DNA from: Pomphorhynchus laevis
Lineage: Eukaryota > Acanthocephala > Palaeacanthocephala > Echinorhynchida > Pomphorhynchidae
DNA: 64,000 bases
Direction of reading: 5' to 3'
Assembly (NCBI GenBank): GCA_012934845.2
Contig: WNNJ02000945.1
Span: 62,001 to 126,000 of the forward strand
The notes beneath the pieces were generated by a model. It saw only the letters and a list, made by a program, of their open reading frames with translations, was not told the DNA's origin and searched no databases. Position numbers and translations under genes: made by a program. Of this stretch, positions 38,401 through 53,400 are shown piece by piece (within the stretch, counting starts at the first letter, position 1; every line of letters begins with the position of its first letter).

Positions 38401-41400
38401 GAATATAAATACTTTGAAAGCACAAATGTCAATTATCCATATTATATTATGGCATATTATTATATCACATTCATAATGAAATAGACGTCTATTTAACAAA
38501 AAATATTTTTTTTATTTTTAAAACAAAAATCTCGATTTGGTAATCTGTTTATAAAATGCATTTTATTTAAAAACTTATTTTTTATCTAAATAAAGATGCT
38601 CAGAAATTTATTTACTGCTTTGATAAATATCGGAAATTCGTATTGTTATAAATATTTATATTGTTAGAAATTAAAAAATGTATTTAATTATTCATTTTGC
38701 AGAATTTCAAATTATATATTTCAAATGTTTAATTATTTTTTACTAAGGCTTTTGTATTTTAGGTATTTTTAGTTTTTAATTAGTCAAATTTATTAAATTG
38801 AATGTAATTCTTACTATTTTAGAATGACGATGAAATTTAATATTAAATAATCAAATCAGCTAACTGAGTCTACGTATTTTATATTATTTATAAATTGAAA
38901 AATAGTGCAAATTAAAATTTTGATAATTAAATATGCCATGTATAAGAATAAGGATTATAGATTAAAATTATAAGAATTATTAGACTAATCAATATTATAA
39001 TAAATATAATCAAATATTCCCAAATGGTATAATTTGATTCTTAAAATTATATGCGAAACGAGGCATGTAATTTTTGATGAGTTGTGAATTCTGCAGTGTA
39101 TGTGAGACGAATATGCGTTTTGGATTCTAAATTTTATATGGCATAATCGTTTATTTGTTAAATTTAATTTTAGAATATAATATAAAAAATATATTAAAAC
39201 CTTAAGTTAATTGTAAAATATTTTATAAATATTTTTTCTATTTTTATTTTTTCACGGTATTATATAAATATTTTGTATTAATTTATAAGCTGAAATCATT
39301 ATTTAATAAAATTAGTTAATATTACTGTTTTTAATAGAATTAGTTAATATCATTGTATCTATTACAAGATGTATTTTTATGTAAAATAAAAGTTGGCAGT
39401 TTTTAACTGCCAACTTTTAAATCCTTGTAAATATTGATAAATTTATATTCTTAAAATTACTTCATAATTATCATCCTATGAGTGGCGGAAGTAGGTCGTT
39501 AAGGATAATGCTTATATCTATAAGACAAGTGATCAGGAAAAGCTTTTGCGCAGAATAATATTCTAAAATATATTACTTGGATTTTTACCTTAGGTGGAAA
39601 GAGCCAATGTTAAGATAGATTTTATTTAAGTATTAAATCTTTATGATTTTTTTTAATTTTATTAATGTTCCCGCAAAACATTTTGTTCTCAGTTTATATA
39701 TTAAACTTAAAGAAAATTTATATAAAAATGAAAATATGCCACGATAAAAATGAATATATCCAACTATAAAAATGAAAATATGCAACCACAATAATGAAAA
39801 GGGCTATATTTTTATTGAATTTTAATTATTATTTTATTATTTTTGAAAAATATTTTCTACTATAGTAGACATTTATTATTTGATATTATTCTAAACTAAT
39901 TATAGGTTAAATTTAAAAATAATTAATATATTTCTTGCTGTATCCTTAATTTAGAATATTAAAAATCAAGAAAATGAATATATTTGTGTATTAATTAAAT
40001 TCTCAAATTATTATTTAATTAAATAATAAAATAATCAATAAACATTCGACTTTACAAAACACTAAGATTTGTTTTTCTTCTTTAGGTCATCAGTTACGTG
40101 GTCACGCAAGTGCTCAAATGTACCGTCAAATATTATTGCTTGGATGCAGATGTGTGGAACTAGATATATGGAATAGCCCAACTGGACCTATTATTCTCCA
40201 CGGAAACTGCCTGGTTAAGCCTGTTGCTTTTGAAGAAGTCATTGATGCTATTGCAGAAACAGCGTTTGTAACATCACCGTATCCAATCATTCTGTCCCTT
40301 GAAAATCATTGCTCGTAAATATCATTACTACTCAACCATTTAATTTTCGAATCGTGAATATAATTTATCATATTCCTCGTTATTCGTGTATTTTGGTGTT
40401 AAACACTTAACTAATATATATGGGTTTAAATATATTATGCATTAGAACAAACTGTAAATAAGAAATAAAGAAAAATTAAGACATTTATTGTTTTAAATAA
40501 ATGTATTATAAATATTTATTAAAAATAAAAATGTTTTATGTGTTATTTGAAGAAAAACGATTTTTTCAATTAAGGAATTTTGATAATAACATTTTTAGAG
40601 AGTAATGAAGAAATTTTGTGAATTACAAACGACATCGTGAAGAAGCGCAAAATATTATTTAATACACTTCGAGTATTTTATAAATTTAAATCAAAATGAA
40701 TATTCTGTCATTGTATCTAACACGAATAATCTAAATTTTTATTTACAAGGTATTTATATTTAAGGGCTGAAAACAATGAGAAGATGGCTGCTTACATGAA
40801 ACAACGCTTTGGCGATATGCTTCTTACTGAGCCGTTAGATCGATTTCCGGTAAAAGTTTTATAGCTGATACCTAATAATTATTAATCTTTAAGAATTTAT
40901 TAATCTTAATTCGAATTATAGTTATAATTAATTAGTAATTGTTAATTAATTATTCTTAAACATACGAGCAAACAAGTGATTTATAAAATTTTACTATACA
41001 AGTAAAATAATGAACAATAAATCCGATTACAACATTAAATTAAATTATAATTAATTATTCCAATATTACATTATTTTATTTATTTTTTAATTCGTTTGTT
41101 TTTTCTAATTGTATTATTATTTTATTTTGATTCAGATTAAATTATAATTCATTACTCTACTTTGAAATTATTTTTATTATTAAATTCACATTTTTGTCAC
41201 TTATTTTATGATTTTAACTTTATTTTGTTTTATGATTCTGTTTTTTAAAATGTGTGTAAAATTTTAGTGTATGTTTGTTTTGTTTCTCGGTATTTTCTTT
41301 TTCTTTTAAGTAGAAACGCGGGGCACATCAATGCTGGTATTTTTGTATAAATGTTGGAAACACGGGGGGGGAATTGTGAAACATTTATTTGTAATTTTGA

Positions 41401-44400
41401 TGATAGAAGGAGCAATCGAAATATATTTTTGATGTAAATTTTCAAATGAATTTACTGATATAGAGTAAAGCATTAAAATCATTAAGTGATTATAATACAT
41501 TAGATATATATTATAGGAACGAAGAAGAAGAAAATATCCTTTATTTGATTAAAATTCTATATTTCGATAGCTCCTGCTATCATCATATGATGATAGCAGG
41601 AGCTATCGAAATATGGAATTTTTATCAAATAAAGGATATTTTCTTCTTCTTTCCTATAATAATATATATTTGAAATGGAAGAAAATTGTGGATTTAGTAT
41701 TTATTAATAAAATTAATAACTATTTTTAGATTTTCTATAATTTAAATCAAGTTAAAATAAAAATTTGAAATTTAAAATAAACGTCATTTTTATGAATTGA
41801 CTAATAAATAACAGACGTTGTGTCAGAATAAGAATTAGAGGTCATCAGGAGGAACTGCTATGCTATCAGGTTTCAGCCTCTAACTCATCTACCCAACATT
41901 GTAGCGGGGCCAAATACATGCTAATGATGTATTTCCTCTGATAAAATTTAATTATATAGTGTATCTTATTCTAATACAAAGTATATTATTTATTATCCAT
42001 AAAGATTTTCCGCTAATGATTTAAAATTTATTTTTAATATTATTGTGTTGATTTATATATTTTACTATTTTCTGCTTGATGTTATTTTTATAGTAACCTA
42101 GTTTAAAATATGCATCTATTAAATTATTTAAATGATTTTGAAGAAAGCCAATATCGTTACAAATTGTTGCAATTCTTAAAATTTCATTATTTAATGTATT
42201 ATATTTTATATTATATGGTATGCATGAATGCTCATGCAAAAATATGTTTCTTGTAAATTTAAATATGTCATCTTTACGATATAAATTAATAGTAGTTTTA
42301 GTTAATGTTAATTTAATGTTCATATCTAGATATACACCTTCTTTATTATTAATATTGGTTTTGTTAAAATAAGGCTTTCTGGATAAATGTGTTCACTAAC
42401 TGAATAAAAATTATTAGAATTAAATACACAAATATCATCAATATATCGAAACATATTTCGTATCTTTATATAATTTAGATTTATTTTTTACACAGTTATG
42501 AACAAATTCATATTCTATAAAGCTTAAAAACAAGTCAGCTATAATTGGGCTACTATTACCACCCATTGGAACACCTTTTACTTGTCTAAATATAGATGTC
42601 CCTACCTTTAAATAATTTTGATTTATCAAAATATTTAAGGATTCTAATAATTCAATTTTATCCATATATTTATATTTATTTGATGGTTTAATTTTTGTTA
42701 GATAGGCGTTATAATTATTATAACATATATATGTATATCTTTTTCCGAATATAAGGTTAATTAATTTTACTAACGCTTCTTTAATATCTACTAAATCTAG
42801 ATTTGTATAAAGCGTACTAAAATCGTATGTATTTATATTTTGAAAATTTATTCCTTTTGTCTGTTCTAAAAATTCTTTTGTAGAATTAATACTGAAATAG
42901 TGTTTTATACCAGTATTAATTTCGATTACCTTGCAATATTTTATAAAGTGTGCTTTAATTAAGTGTGCTTTAAACACTGACATTGATGCGCAAACGCCTT
43001 TCTTAATTTGACGTTTTTGTTAATACCAACTAACAATATAATTTTTAATCATTTGTTATTTTTAAGATGTCGTTCGAATAATAAATTGATTGTAATTTTT
43101 GCATCACAATAAAAGAACATATCTATGACAAAACAATTATATTTTTTAGCTAAAATGTACTGAATCTCCCAGGTTGAATTGTCTCAAGTACAAAATACTT
43201 GTTAAAGGAAAAGTCGCAGGTGCCTTATTAATTACAATTTATTAAATTATTTGATTTATATAAAGGAGATTCTGTAAAGGACAACGAAAGTATTGAAGAA
43301 TTAACTGAAGAAGGTAATAACGAGATCTATAATTTAACTATGCAGATTCTAAAAGTTAATTCGTTCAACCGAACATAATAACAAAAGATGTTTTACTCAT
43401 TCGTAAATTTTTAATTTTAATAAATTATTTAATACTTTTTTAAGTTTAATTTTAAATCACCTGTAAATTTAATATATTATATAACAATATATAATATTGC
43501 ATGATTTTATTGTATAACCAGCGTTTTATATAAATTGTAAAGAGGTTTCTGTGTATGTTTTTAATATTAATATTAAATTTAATATTAAAATTAATATTTT
43601 CGTTTTATTAAAATATACAGTTAAACAACAGTGGCATTTATAACCAATAGTCAAATTTATTGATTTATTTTTCTAATTTGATTAATTTATGATTATAAGT
43701 ATTTATAAATACTGATTTTATTAAATATGTAAATTTTAATTTAAATAAATAATAAAACAAAATAATAAATGTTTTATTAGATAATACGATCAGATTATAT
43801 TAAATTTAAAATTTATATTAATCATCAAAATACTTTGTGTATTAAACTTTTTTATATTTTCGATTAATGTGATCTGAAATTTGAATACATAACTTTATGT
43901 GAATTATTTAATAAAATTTTCGCTTATACGGATAGAATAAAAACGATTTCCCTTGTATATATTTTTCAAAATACATCTTAATTAAAAAATTACATATCAA
44001 ATTATTATTACACATTAAAATACACATTATTTTTAATTTAAAGGATACAAAAGGATCCATTAAAGAAATAACAACATTGTCTTTTACAAAAACATTTGAA
44101 CTTTTGTGCATGAAGACTACAATATATCCGGTGAAAACTTTAAATTCTATATTTATTTTCTACATAAGCAAACTAAGCTCCATAAAAAAGAATTTAAATT
44201 TTAACGAATTTTCTTCTGTTCATTTAAATTGAAAAATAGTTAATACTGGTTAATAGTAAATATCTTACAATATGATAATACTAATTTATTTCAACTAGAT
44301 TAATTTTGCTGATAACTTTAATTTATCTAATTAAAGTCAGTGATTCCTCGCTTGCGAATCGGTCCAGATAGAATTATTAATACTAATAATTAATTAATAA

Positions 44401-47400
44401 TTATTAAAGAATTATTCATACATCAGGTAATATTACTGTTCTGTTGAGAATCATACAACGGTTTTCAGATTTTCAATCAATGTCCATCTATCTCCAGGCT
44501 TCCACATAAACATCGAAACATTATAGTAAAAACAATTCCTCAAGACAACGTCTTAAAAAATGACCACGAAATATATGCGGTGGATCACCAAATAATACTG
44601 TGTTAAATGTGTAAAACAAATATACCAAACTAGTGTCGTCCTATCACATTTTAATAAACATAATTTCAATGCGATATTTGATATTAAATTCACGTCTTCA
44701 GTTGTCATTATTGTATCAAATACTATATCATAGATTCAAATACATACACTTTACATGTTTATAAATAATAGAACATAAATCAATAATAATTAATCAATAA
44801 TATAATAGAAATTTATTAAAAAAGTACTTTGCTTAAAAAGTTACACATTTAAAAGGTATTTTTACTTGTCCAAAACATACACGTTTTTCGTTTAAGCATT
44901 TAAATGAATTTACAAACGAAACATTTTGATAATTGTTTGATGAGTACAGAAGAGTTCACATTGCATTCCTAACTGTCAAATTATAAAATAATTAATATTT
45001 TAATTAGTTGATAATGATCCATTATTATAAAGAATTATTAGAGCTGGATCAAAGAACGAAGCTTAAATTTTATTTGATATGTCGCTAACCTGTGTTAGCA
45101 TCTTCAGATGAAATGACAATGTTCTTTTAAAATGTGCATGCTATATAAAAAATTTAAAACGATCCCTGTCATTTTCTTTGAGCAGGTGCTGGTTTTATCA
45201 GAGATAATCAGCTGCTAAACAAGGTTCAACTTATTTTCAGTTAAACAGCAGTTAAACTGTTTTCACCTGAAAAAATTTCAAATTTTTTCCGTTTTGGCAA
45301 TTTCGAAAGTTGCCGAAATCGTGTCAACAATAAAAAAAACACTGAAAACAGCTATTTATCGCTAATAACAGCCACACATGTTCAAAGAAAATATTGGCGA
45401 TCGTTTTGAATTTTTTGTATAAGCATGTACATTCTAAAAAACATTGTAATTTTCTGAAGATGCTAACAGAAGTTAGCATCTTCTGAAGTAGTTAGCGAAA
45501 TATCAAATAAATTTTTCCTCCTTTTGTTGATCCAGCTCCAATAATTCTTTATCAATAATAGATCAATATCAACTATTTTAAAATATTAATTATTTTATAA
45601 TTTGACAGTTAGGAATGCAATGTGAAATTATTGAAAGCAATTATCAAATGTTAAATAGTATATTATTATGTTAAATTAGTATATTTTATATACCATATAA
45701 AATATACTTTATATCCGATATCAAATAAATAATTAATAGTTAAATCACTAAAGTGAAAAATCAAAATTCTCTTCATTCCACATTTTGCTTTTTATTTATG
45801 AAAGACGTGGTATATCAAAGGAAATCACTGTCACTTACTAAGGACATGCTTAATGAAATGGCAATGGTACACAAGGTAATTAAAAATAAAAATAATTATT
45901 ATACGCCGTTTATCATTCAGGAGGTAGAAACTGTTGCGGGCGTTGAATATGCCGAGCAGGCTACTAGCGGAAGTCTGTCTAAACTCATTAACTATATTAC
46001 AGCGATAAAATTTACCACATTTAATGATTGTTTTGGCAAGTACATTGGAGTGTTGTCAATAAATTAAAATGTTTAAGACTTTTAGCAAAGAAACAAGCAC
46101 ATGGATGCGTATCTCTTAACGAAATAAAAGCTATATCAATTATCGCTAGTAATTCGAGAGAACTAATGAGGTTGAGTTGATTTGACGAATAAAATATTTA
46201 ATACTTTAATTTCAATGTTCTGATTCATAATAAAATCTTACAATAATTAGATTTAATTAGTGATTTTTTATTATTATTTTTTAAATAAAAATATAATAAA
46301 ATATGCTATAAAATATATCCTGATTTGTATTTTAAATATTAAGGAAAGATCAATAATAATTGAAAGTCAACAAAATTTAAATTTCGCTAGCATCTTCAGA
46401 AATTTGAAAAATGAACATAAAATTTGAACATAAAATTTGAACATAAAATTTGAACATAAAAAATGTGAAAAATTTGAAAAAATTTAAAATTTGAAAAATT
46501 AAAAAATTTAAAACAACATATTTTATAATTTTTTTGTGTAATTTCAAATTTCGCATTAAATGCGAAATTCAATTGATCAAACTAAAATCCAGGTCGTTTG
46601 CGCCATTGAGCCAACTTTTTAATAAACTGAATCTCAACTATTCTTGTTAAATTTTAGATGAAATTTTATTACTTTATTAAATTTTTTAAGTTTTATTTGT
46701 TGGATTTTATTTAATTATTTAACAAACTTCTCTTAGCAAACGTTTTTTGTTCACCTCAAGATAAAACAAATTTATCCGAACGAATTTGACAATTCGTGGT
46801 CTTAAAGTTCCACATAATTTACCGTTTAAGAAATTCCCCTTATATCTTTATTTATTATTTATAATTATTTATTATATTTATTAAATATATAATTTCCGTT
46901 ATATATTTATTTATGATTTATACATAGGACACAACAAATTATATATAGGACAAAATATTATGAATAGGACAGATTATTGAGCCTTAGTACCAGTATATTT
47001 ATTTATAGTGACAAATGCACGCCTTTGCGCGCTTACAAGCCTACGTTGAAAAAAAAACAAACAAATAAGAAAGCAAAAAAGATACAACAGATTTATCTTG
47101 ATGAATATGAAAATGCAAAGTCTTAAGGTTCCACATAATTTACTGTTAAAGAAATTCCTTTTATTTAATTTTTATGAATTATTGTTATAATTATTTAAAT
47201 AAATAAAAAATTTTGGCTCAAAAATTATATCTTTTATATTAAGAGTTAATCTCTTGGATAGTTTGCTACTAAAATATCAATATCGATATTAATGGTAGCT
47301 AACAACGACACGTTAGTAAATAAAATTAATTAAAAATTAATATTAATATAATATATATTAATATTAATTATATTAATATTTTGTATGCATGAAATATTAA

Positions 47401-50400
47401 TATTTCATGAATGCTCATGACATTGCTCACGACAATTTACAATTTACAATTCAAATCGTAAATTTAAATGTTAAAATTACAATAATTTATTACAATAGTT
47501 TTTAATCTGAAAAATTAAATAATTTAAATAATTAAATTATCATTTAAATAATTTTTAAATGTATTACAACAATTTTTGATCTTTTTATTCTATTGAATTT
47601 GCTTATCTGTGCATTTTTCAGATGTGAATATTAATAAATAACTCATTAAGATTTATATGTATTAGATGGAACTCTACACAATACAGCCGAATATACCCTG
47701 CACCGAATAGATTTTCATCCACAAATTTTAATCCGTTTGTAAGCTTTAAATTTCGTATTTCATATATACGTCGTTTCCGTTTGGTTTAAGTTGTACTGGT
47801 GTGTTGGATGCTCAATGGTTGCTCTCAATTATCAAACACCGGGTTTATTTTAATTGAATATAAATTTTCTAATAATTGTTTCTAAATTTTCCATGTTTAG
47901 ATTTAGGGATGCAATTAAATCACGGTTTGTTTGATGTAACTGATAGGATGGGATATTATTTAAAACCTCCAGCCATGCTTAACATTAAATCATTCAATCC
48001 ATTTTCATCTAATCTCATTGACGGAGTTATTGCTGCTAGAGTTGAAATAAAGGTGACGTTACAGCAATATCATTGTTGCTCAAATAATTATTTCTTAATC
48101 AATAGGAATGTTAATAACAATTAATATTATTAATAAATATTGTTAATAATAAATAAACAAATGAATATATTGTTGCCGTAACAAATATTATATGTTATGC
48201 TTATTTATCAACAAATATTAAGATATCATTATACATTATGACATTATAAAATATCATTACAATATGTTAATTACGAATTGATAATTTTATGAATTAATAA
48301 TTTCATTTAATTTTTTAAATATTTTATATTTTAAAATTTAATAAACATGTTAATAATTTCATAGTTTTCAGAAAACTGTGAAATAATCAGAAAACAAAGT
48401 CCACAGGTCAATAATAATTTGTCAGTATAAGAAATCAGCTAACTGAGTCTACGTATCTTATACAATAAATAAATTAAAAATAAAGATAAATAATCATAAG
48501 TAATTACTAGTTATTACTAGTAATAATTATACCCCTAATTATAATTAGGGTATCAAATCAATCAAATATCAATATATCAAAAATCAATATCTATATCAAT
48601 CAAATTATCGATAAAAACCTTATGCCAGTCCCGTTTGGGATCAGCTAATTGGTTCTATGTATTTTTACTATAAAATACGCTATTTTATCATTGTGAATAT
48701 TGCTTACACGAGCCGCTATTCTTCATAGGTCGTTTTGATATTATCCTTGTGTGGTTGTTTGAATCCTATCAGCATCACTGTACACTACAATCAGCGTGGG
48801 TAAAACTTATCAACAGTGAGCCCACGCCTACATTTCGTGTTTCGGTCCTGTTACTGTTTCTGCTGAACTCCTTGTCGCCGAAATGCTGATTTATATTTGG
48901 CTTATATACCAAATTACACAATTAATGTGTTCTATATTTGGTGTGGGCGGTAACTAATATTCGCAATTCGAATCCACCACACACCGATTTTTTATTCCGT
49001 TCTTATACGAAATGTTCACTGGACAGTAAACCGTAAGCTGTCTTTTTACTATTGTGAATATTGCTTACATGAGCCGCTATTTTTCATAGGTCGTTTTGAT
49101 ATTATCCTTGTGTGGTTGTTTGAATCCTATCAGCATCACTGTACACTACAATCAGCGTGGGTGGACCTCATCAGCAGTGAGCCCACGCCTACATTTCGTG
49201 TTTCGGTCATTTAACTGCTTCTGCTGAACACCTTGTCACCGAAATGCTGGTTTATATTTGGCTTATATACTAAATTACACAATTCAAGTGTTCTATAGTT
49301 GGTGTGGGCGATAACTCATATTGTGTAATTTGTCATATAAGCTTAATATAAACTAGCATTTTGGCGACAAAGGGTTCAGCAGAAACAGTAACAGGACCGA
49401 AACACGAAATGTAGGCGTGGGCTCACTGCTGATGTGGTCCACCCACGCTGATTGTAGTGTACAGTGATGCTGATAGGATTCAAACAACCACACGAGGATA
49501 ATATCAAACCGACTAATGACGTAATTTTATATTTTATAGATCAATTGCAGTTTCGAAATATTATTTAAGTTAATTTATACCCATGGACGTTATCGTAGTT
49601 TCCAAGAAGCAAACTGTATGGTTAAGCAAATAAGCTGTATAATGAAATAAACTGTACAAATAATATGTACACCCAGCTCTAAATAATTAATTTTGAATAA
49701 TTAATTAAGTAATAAATCATATGAATTATGTAGTATTTAGCTATGCAACTAATTCCAGCATAAAGAAAATCTAATTTTATACATAAGTTAATTGAGTCTA
49801 CGTATTTTATACTATATATAAATCAAAAATAAAAAAATAAATTAAAAATAAAAAAATAATTATAAGTAATAAATTATTATACAAGATTTTATATAATTAA
49901 TATTCTTATTAATAAAATTTAATATTGAAATTTAAAATAAAACTCAATTATTATGACTTGACTAATAAATAACATATGATGCATTAGAATAAGGATTATA
50001 GGTAATTAGAAGGAACTGATATGTTATCGGGATTCAGCCCCTTACTCCTCTACCTGCAGCGGGGCCAAATACAAGCTAATGATGTATTTCCTCCTAAACA
50101 ATATACAAAGTATATTATTTATTATCCATAAAGATTCTCACTCAAGAGTTTAAGTTTAGTGTAAAATGGCAATTAAAGTCTTAATATATTATTATACAAA
50201 ATTCATATGAGAACCAATCAGATCAGATAAGTGAGTCTACGTATTTTATACTATATATAATATCAAAAATAAAAAAAAATAAATATAAGTTATTAAAAAT
50301 AAATAATTATAAATAAGAAATGATTATATAAAATTTTTTTTAATTAATATTCATATTAATAAAATGTAATATTGAAATTTAAAATAAAACTCAATTATTA

Positions 50401-53400
50401 TGAGATTTTGTAGAATTTATATTTATATTAATATAAATATTTTTATCATCTTCAGACATATTGTATTTTTATATCTAAAAACTTTGATTCTAATCAAAAC
50501 AAGCTTGATTGGAATGTTTTTTTTAACTTTAAAACCCTTGAAAGTTAGAAAATACAATATTCCTGAATATATCAAATATACCATATTTCAAAAGATGTCA
50601 TCTTTTGCTGGACTTGGCCTTTTATTATCCAATTAAATCAGATAACAGAGTCTACGTATGTTATACTGTATATAAATTAAAAATAAAGATAAATAATTAT
50701 ATTAGATGTTTTATCAATTTATATTTATAAAAATTTAAAATAAAAATCATTTTTATGAATGGACTAATAAATAAGAAATAGAGTCATCAAAATGAGTATT
50801 CCTCGACCCAAAACAGTAACTGGTCCAAATATATGCTAATGACGAATTTCCTCTGCTATTTATTATTAATCCATGCAATTTTTTCGCTTAAGACTTTAAA
50901 TTTATTTTTAATAATATTTTGTTGATTTATACTTCTTATAAGGAAGAAAAAAATCATCAAACTTGTTTGAAAATTAGCAAGAATTCAATAATGCCCTTTC
51001 AATTATACACAATTTCAGTATTTCTGACAAAAGTTAAATTATCGGTGTAAAAGCAACATTAAAATATTATGAATTGATTATTTTTATTAAAAACATTTAG
51101 TTCATTAATCCTTACGCTGAACAAAAGCTGGGAATACCTAAAAATTAATGATTACCTTAAATGTTTAAATAAGTAAAGTTATCGTAATGATTCAAAATAA
51201 TTACAAATATTTATATTATATTATATTAATATAATATAAATAGATAAATGATAATATAATATATTATATTATTTTATATTATATATAAATGGATAAAATT
51301 TGCGTTTGAAATTATTTTTCGCTTTATAAATTTGATTCGTTGATTATAATTTACATATATTTTCTTATATTTACAATTATTTTCTTTAAAATAATTTGAA
51401 ATAATTTTTAGACCAAATGATTAGTCGAGAGATGTTATTAATTAGCTGCTTAAATATTCACTATATTTAATCGTTTATTCGCAAATTCAATTCCAGATGT
51501 TCTAGTGTCAATAAATTTGATAGTATCAAAATTTACGTTATTTTTTGACAAAATTAAATTAAAATTACTTTTTTATATTTAAATATTTAAAGTCTGTACA
51601 TAATTACATGAAAATAAAAAAATAATGATCTAAAAATCATTATTTTTAATGATTAAAAATAATGTAAACGAAATAATCTAATCTTAATTAATTTATATCT
51701 TATTTAAAAATATGTACAATTTAAAAATATTAAATTTGTTTCTGTCAGTTTTTAGGTTCTTTCATTATACACGTTAGTTACTGCACATGTTTCCGGACCC
51801 TCATTTCAATTTAACGTGAACGACGCTAGTACAAAGTTAACTTCATCCAGTTCGGTGCAAAATATCCTTGAGGAGATGAGTGCACTTTCTCTCCAAAACG
51901 AAATACCATTTGTGTGTCGTATTTCTACATATGGCATATTAAACGATACAAATAAAGAAGTAGAAATTCGTATTGTCCAAGCAAACGGGTTTCAGCATAA
52001 ATTCGAATCGAACAATACAGTAGTATTTCCGAAGGTATGGCATATGTTTTAATATTATTATATATGTGTGATTCTGTTAAGATTTTACTTCCATCGATAA
52101 CAGTGATACATATAAGCGTATTAGATAGAACACGTGAAAAAATACTTGGACATTTTTGTTGTCCAGTTAGTTCAATGAGTTCCGGCATAAAGTACTGCAT
52201 TCTAAGAAACGTTTACTCGCAACAAATTAACCTAATGTACATGTTCTTACATGTTATGGTTACTGACTATGTTCCCAAGTCTATGGAAGGTAATAAAGAA
52301 TTAACTTTACTTCAATGAAGAATTAAAATGAATTAGAAAAATGTCAGCAGCGCATTCCTTGTTTAAACAAAAAAATCCTTAGTTACTTTATATATAAAAT
52401 AATATGTAAAGTTCACAAATTGTTTGTAAATTTATGTTTTTAATATTTTATCTTTAATTTTAGCAATAATTCTCTTCGTGATAATGTTTTATTGGTTCCT
52501 ATTTAAATTGAATTATTAAAAAATAAAAGATTATAATTATAATTATATTTTAATAATTAGATTTAATTATAATTAAATAATATAATATAGTTATATTATA
52601 TTTTTATAATTAATAATATGAACCTTAATATGTTTAATTTGGATTAGAGCACATTGGGTTTTAACGTTAAATATATAAAAGCTATTTGTAACTAACTTGT
52701 ATTCACCTATTAAATAATAGTCACCTATTTAATAATCACTTGACTATTTAATAATTCTGTACCGAATTATTAGCATTATTTATGTTCGACATAACAATGT
52801 CCGTATAAAAATAAGGATATTACTTAAAAATATTATTAATTAAACAGATTACGATAATATAACATTCATTTCTAAATCTAGGTAGACTAATCTAGGTAGA
52901 CTAATCTAGGTAGACTAATCTAGGTAGACTAATCTAGGTAGACTAATCTAGGTAGACTAATCTAGGTAGACTAATCTAGGTAGACTCTGTATTATCCGGT
53001 AATTTATTTCATTAAGACATAAATTACTATATAAAAGTCACTTTGTCAATTGCGAATTCTACTTTATAAATAGAACAATATTAGGAGCATTTATTTCGTA
53101 CAGTTTTGTAAAAAACTCTGTATCATCAGGTATTATCAGGATAATGCAGATCCAAGAGGATTTATGTAATAAACGCTTGGGTTTAATTTATGTAAAAGTA
53201 GCAGATTAAAATATTGCGGATGATTGCTCAGAAATCATCCGCAGTGAATCTCGAGCTAAGGTCCAAATAAGAAGAGTATTGTCTGGGGCTTGGCTTATAT
53301 TTACAAAGTAGCAGATGTGAAGCTGAATACAAGTTTTAAACTTCCATTCCCAACTAAAATAGCTAATTTAAGTTAAAGGAAATAATATTGTCTTATCTAA

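Larger units (their letters stand above)
37241..40085 (+). other. PLC intron 9, second part
   Basis: AT-rich. Contains a 12-bp-armed hairpin at 38,231-38,255, an A-block repeat copy at 38,855-38,905, and a 15-bp-armed hairpin at 39,387-39,419. No gene seen. Confidence 0.6.

Noticed and set aside
52037-52318. Separate 93-residue gene starting [11 protein letters not shown]
   Set aside because: Its first residues come from a 47-bp intron; the rest is the second half of the PLC C2 domain.
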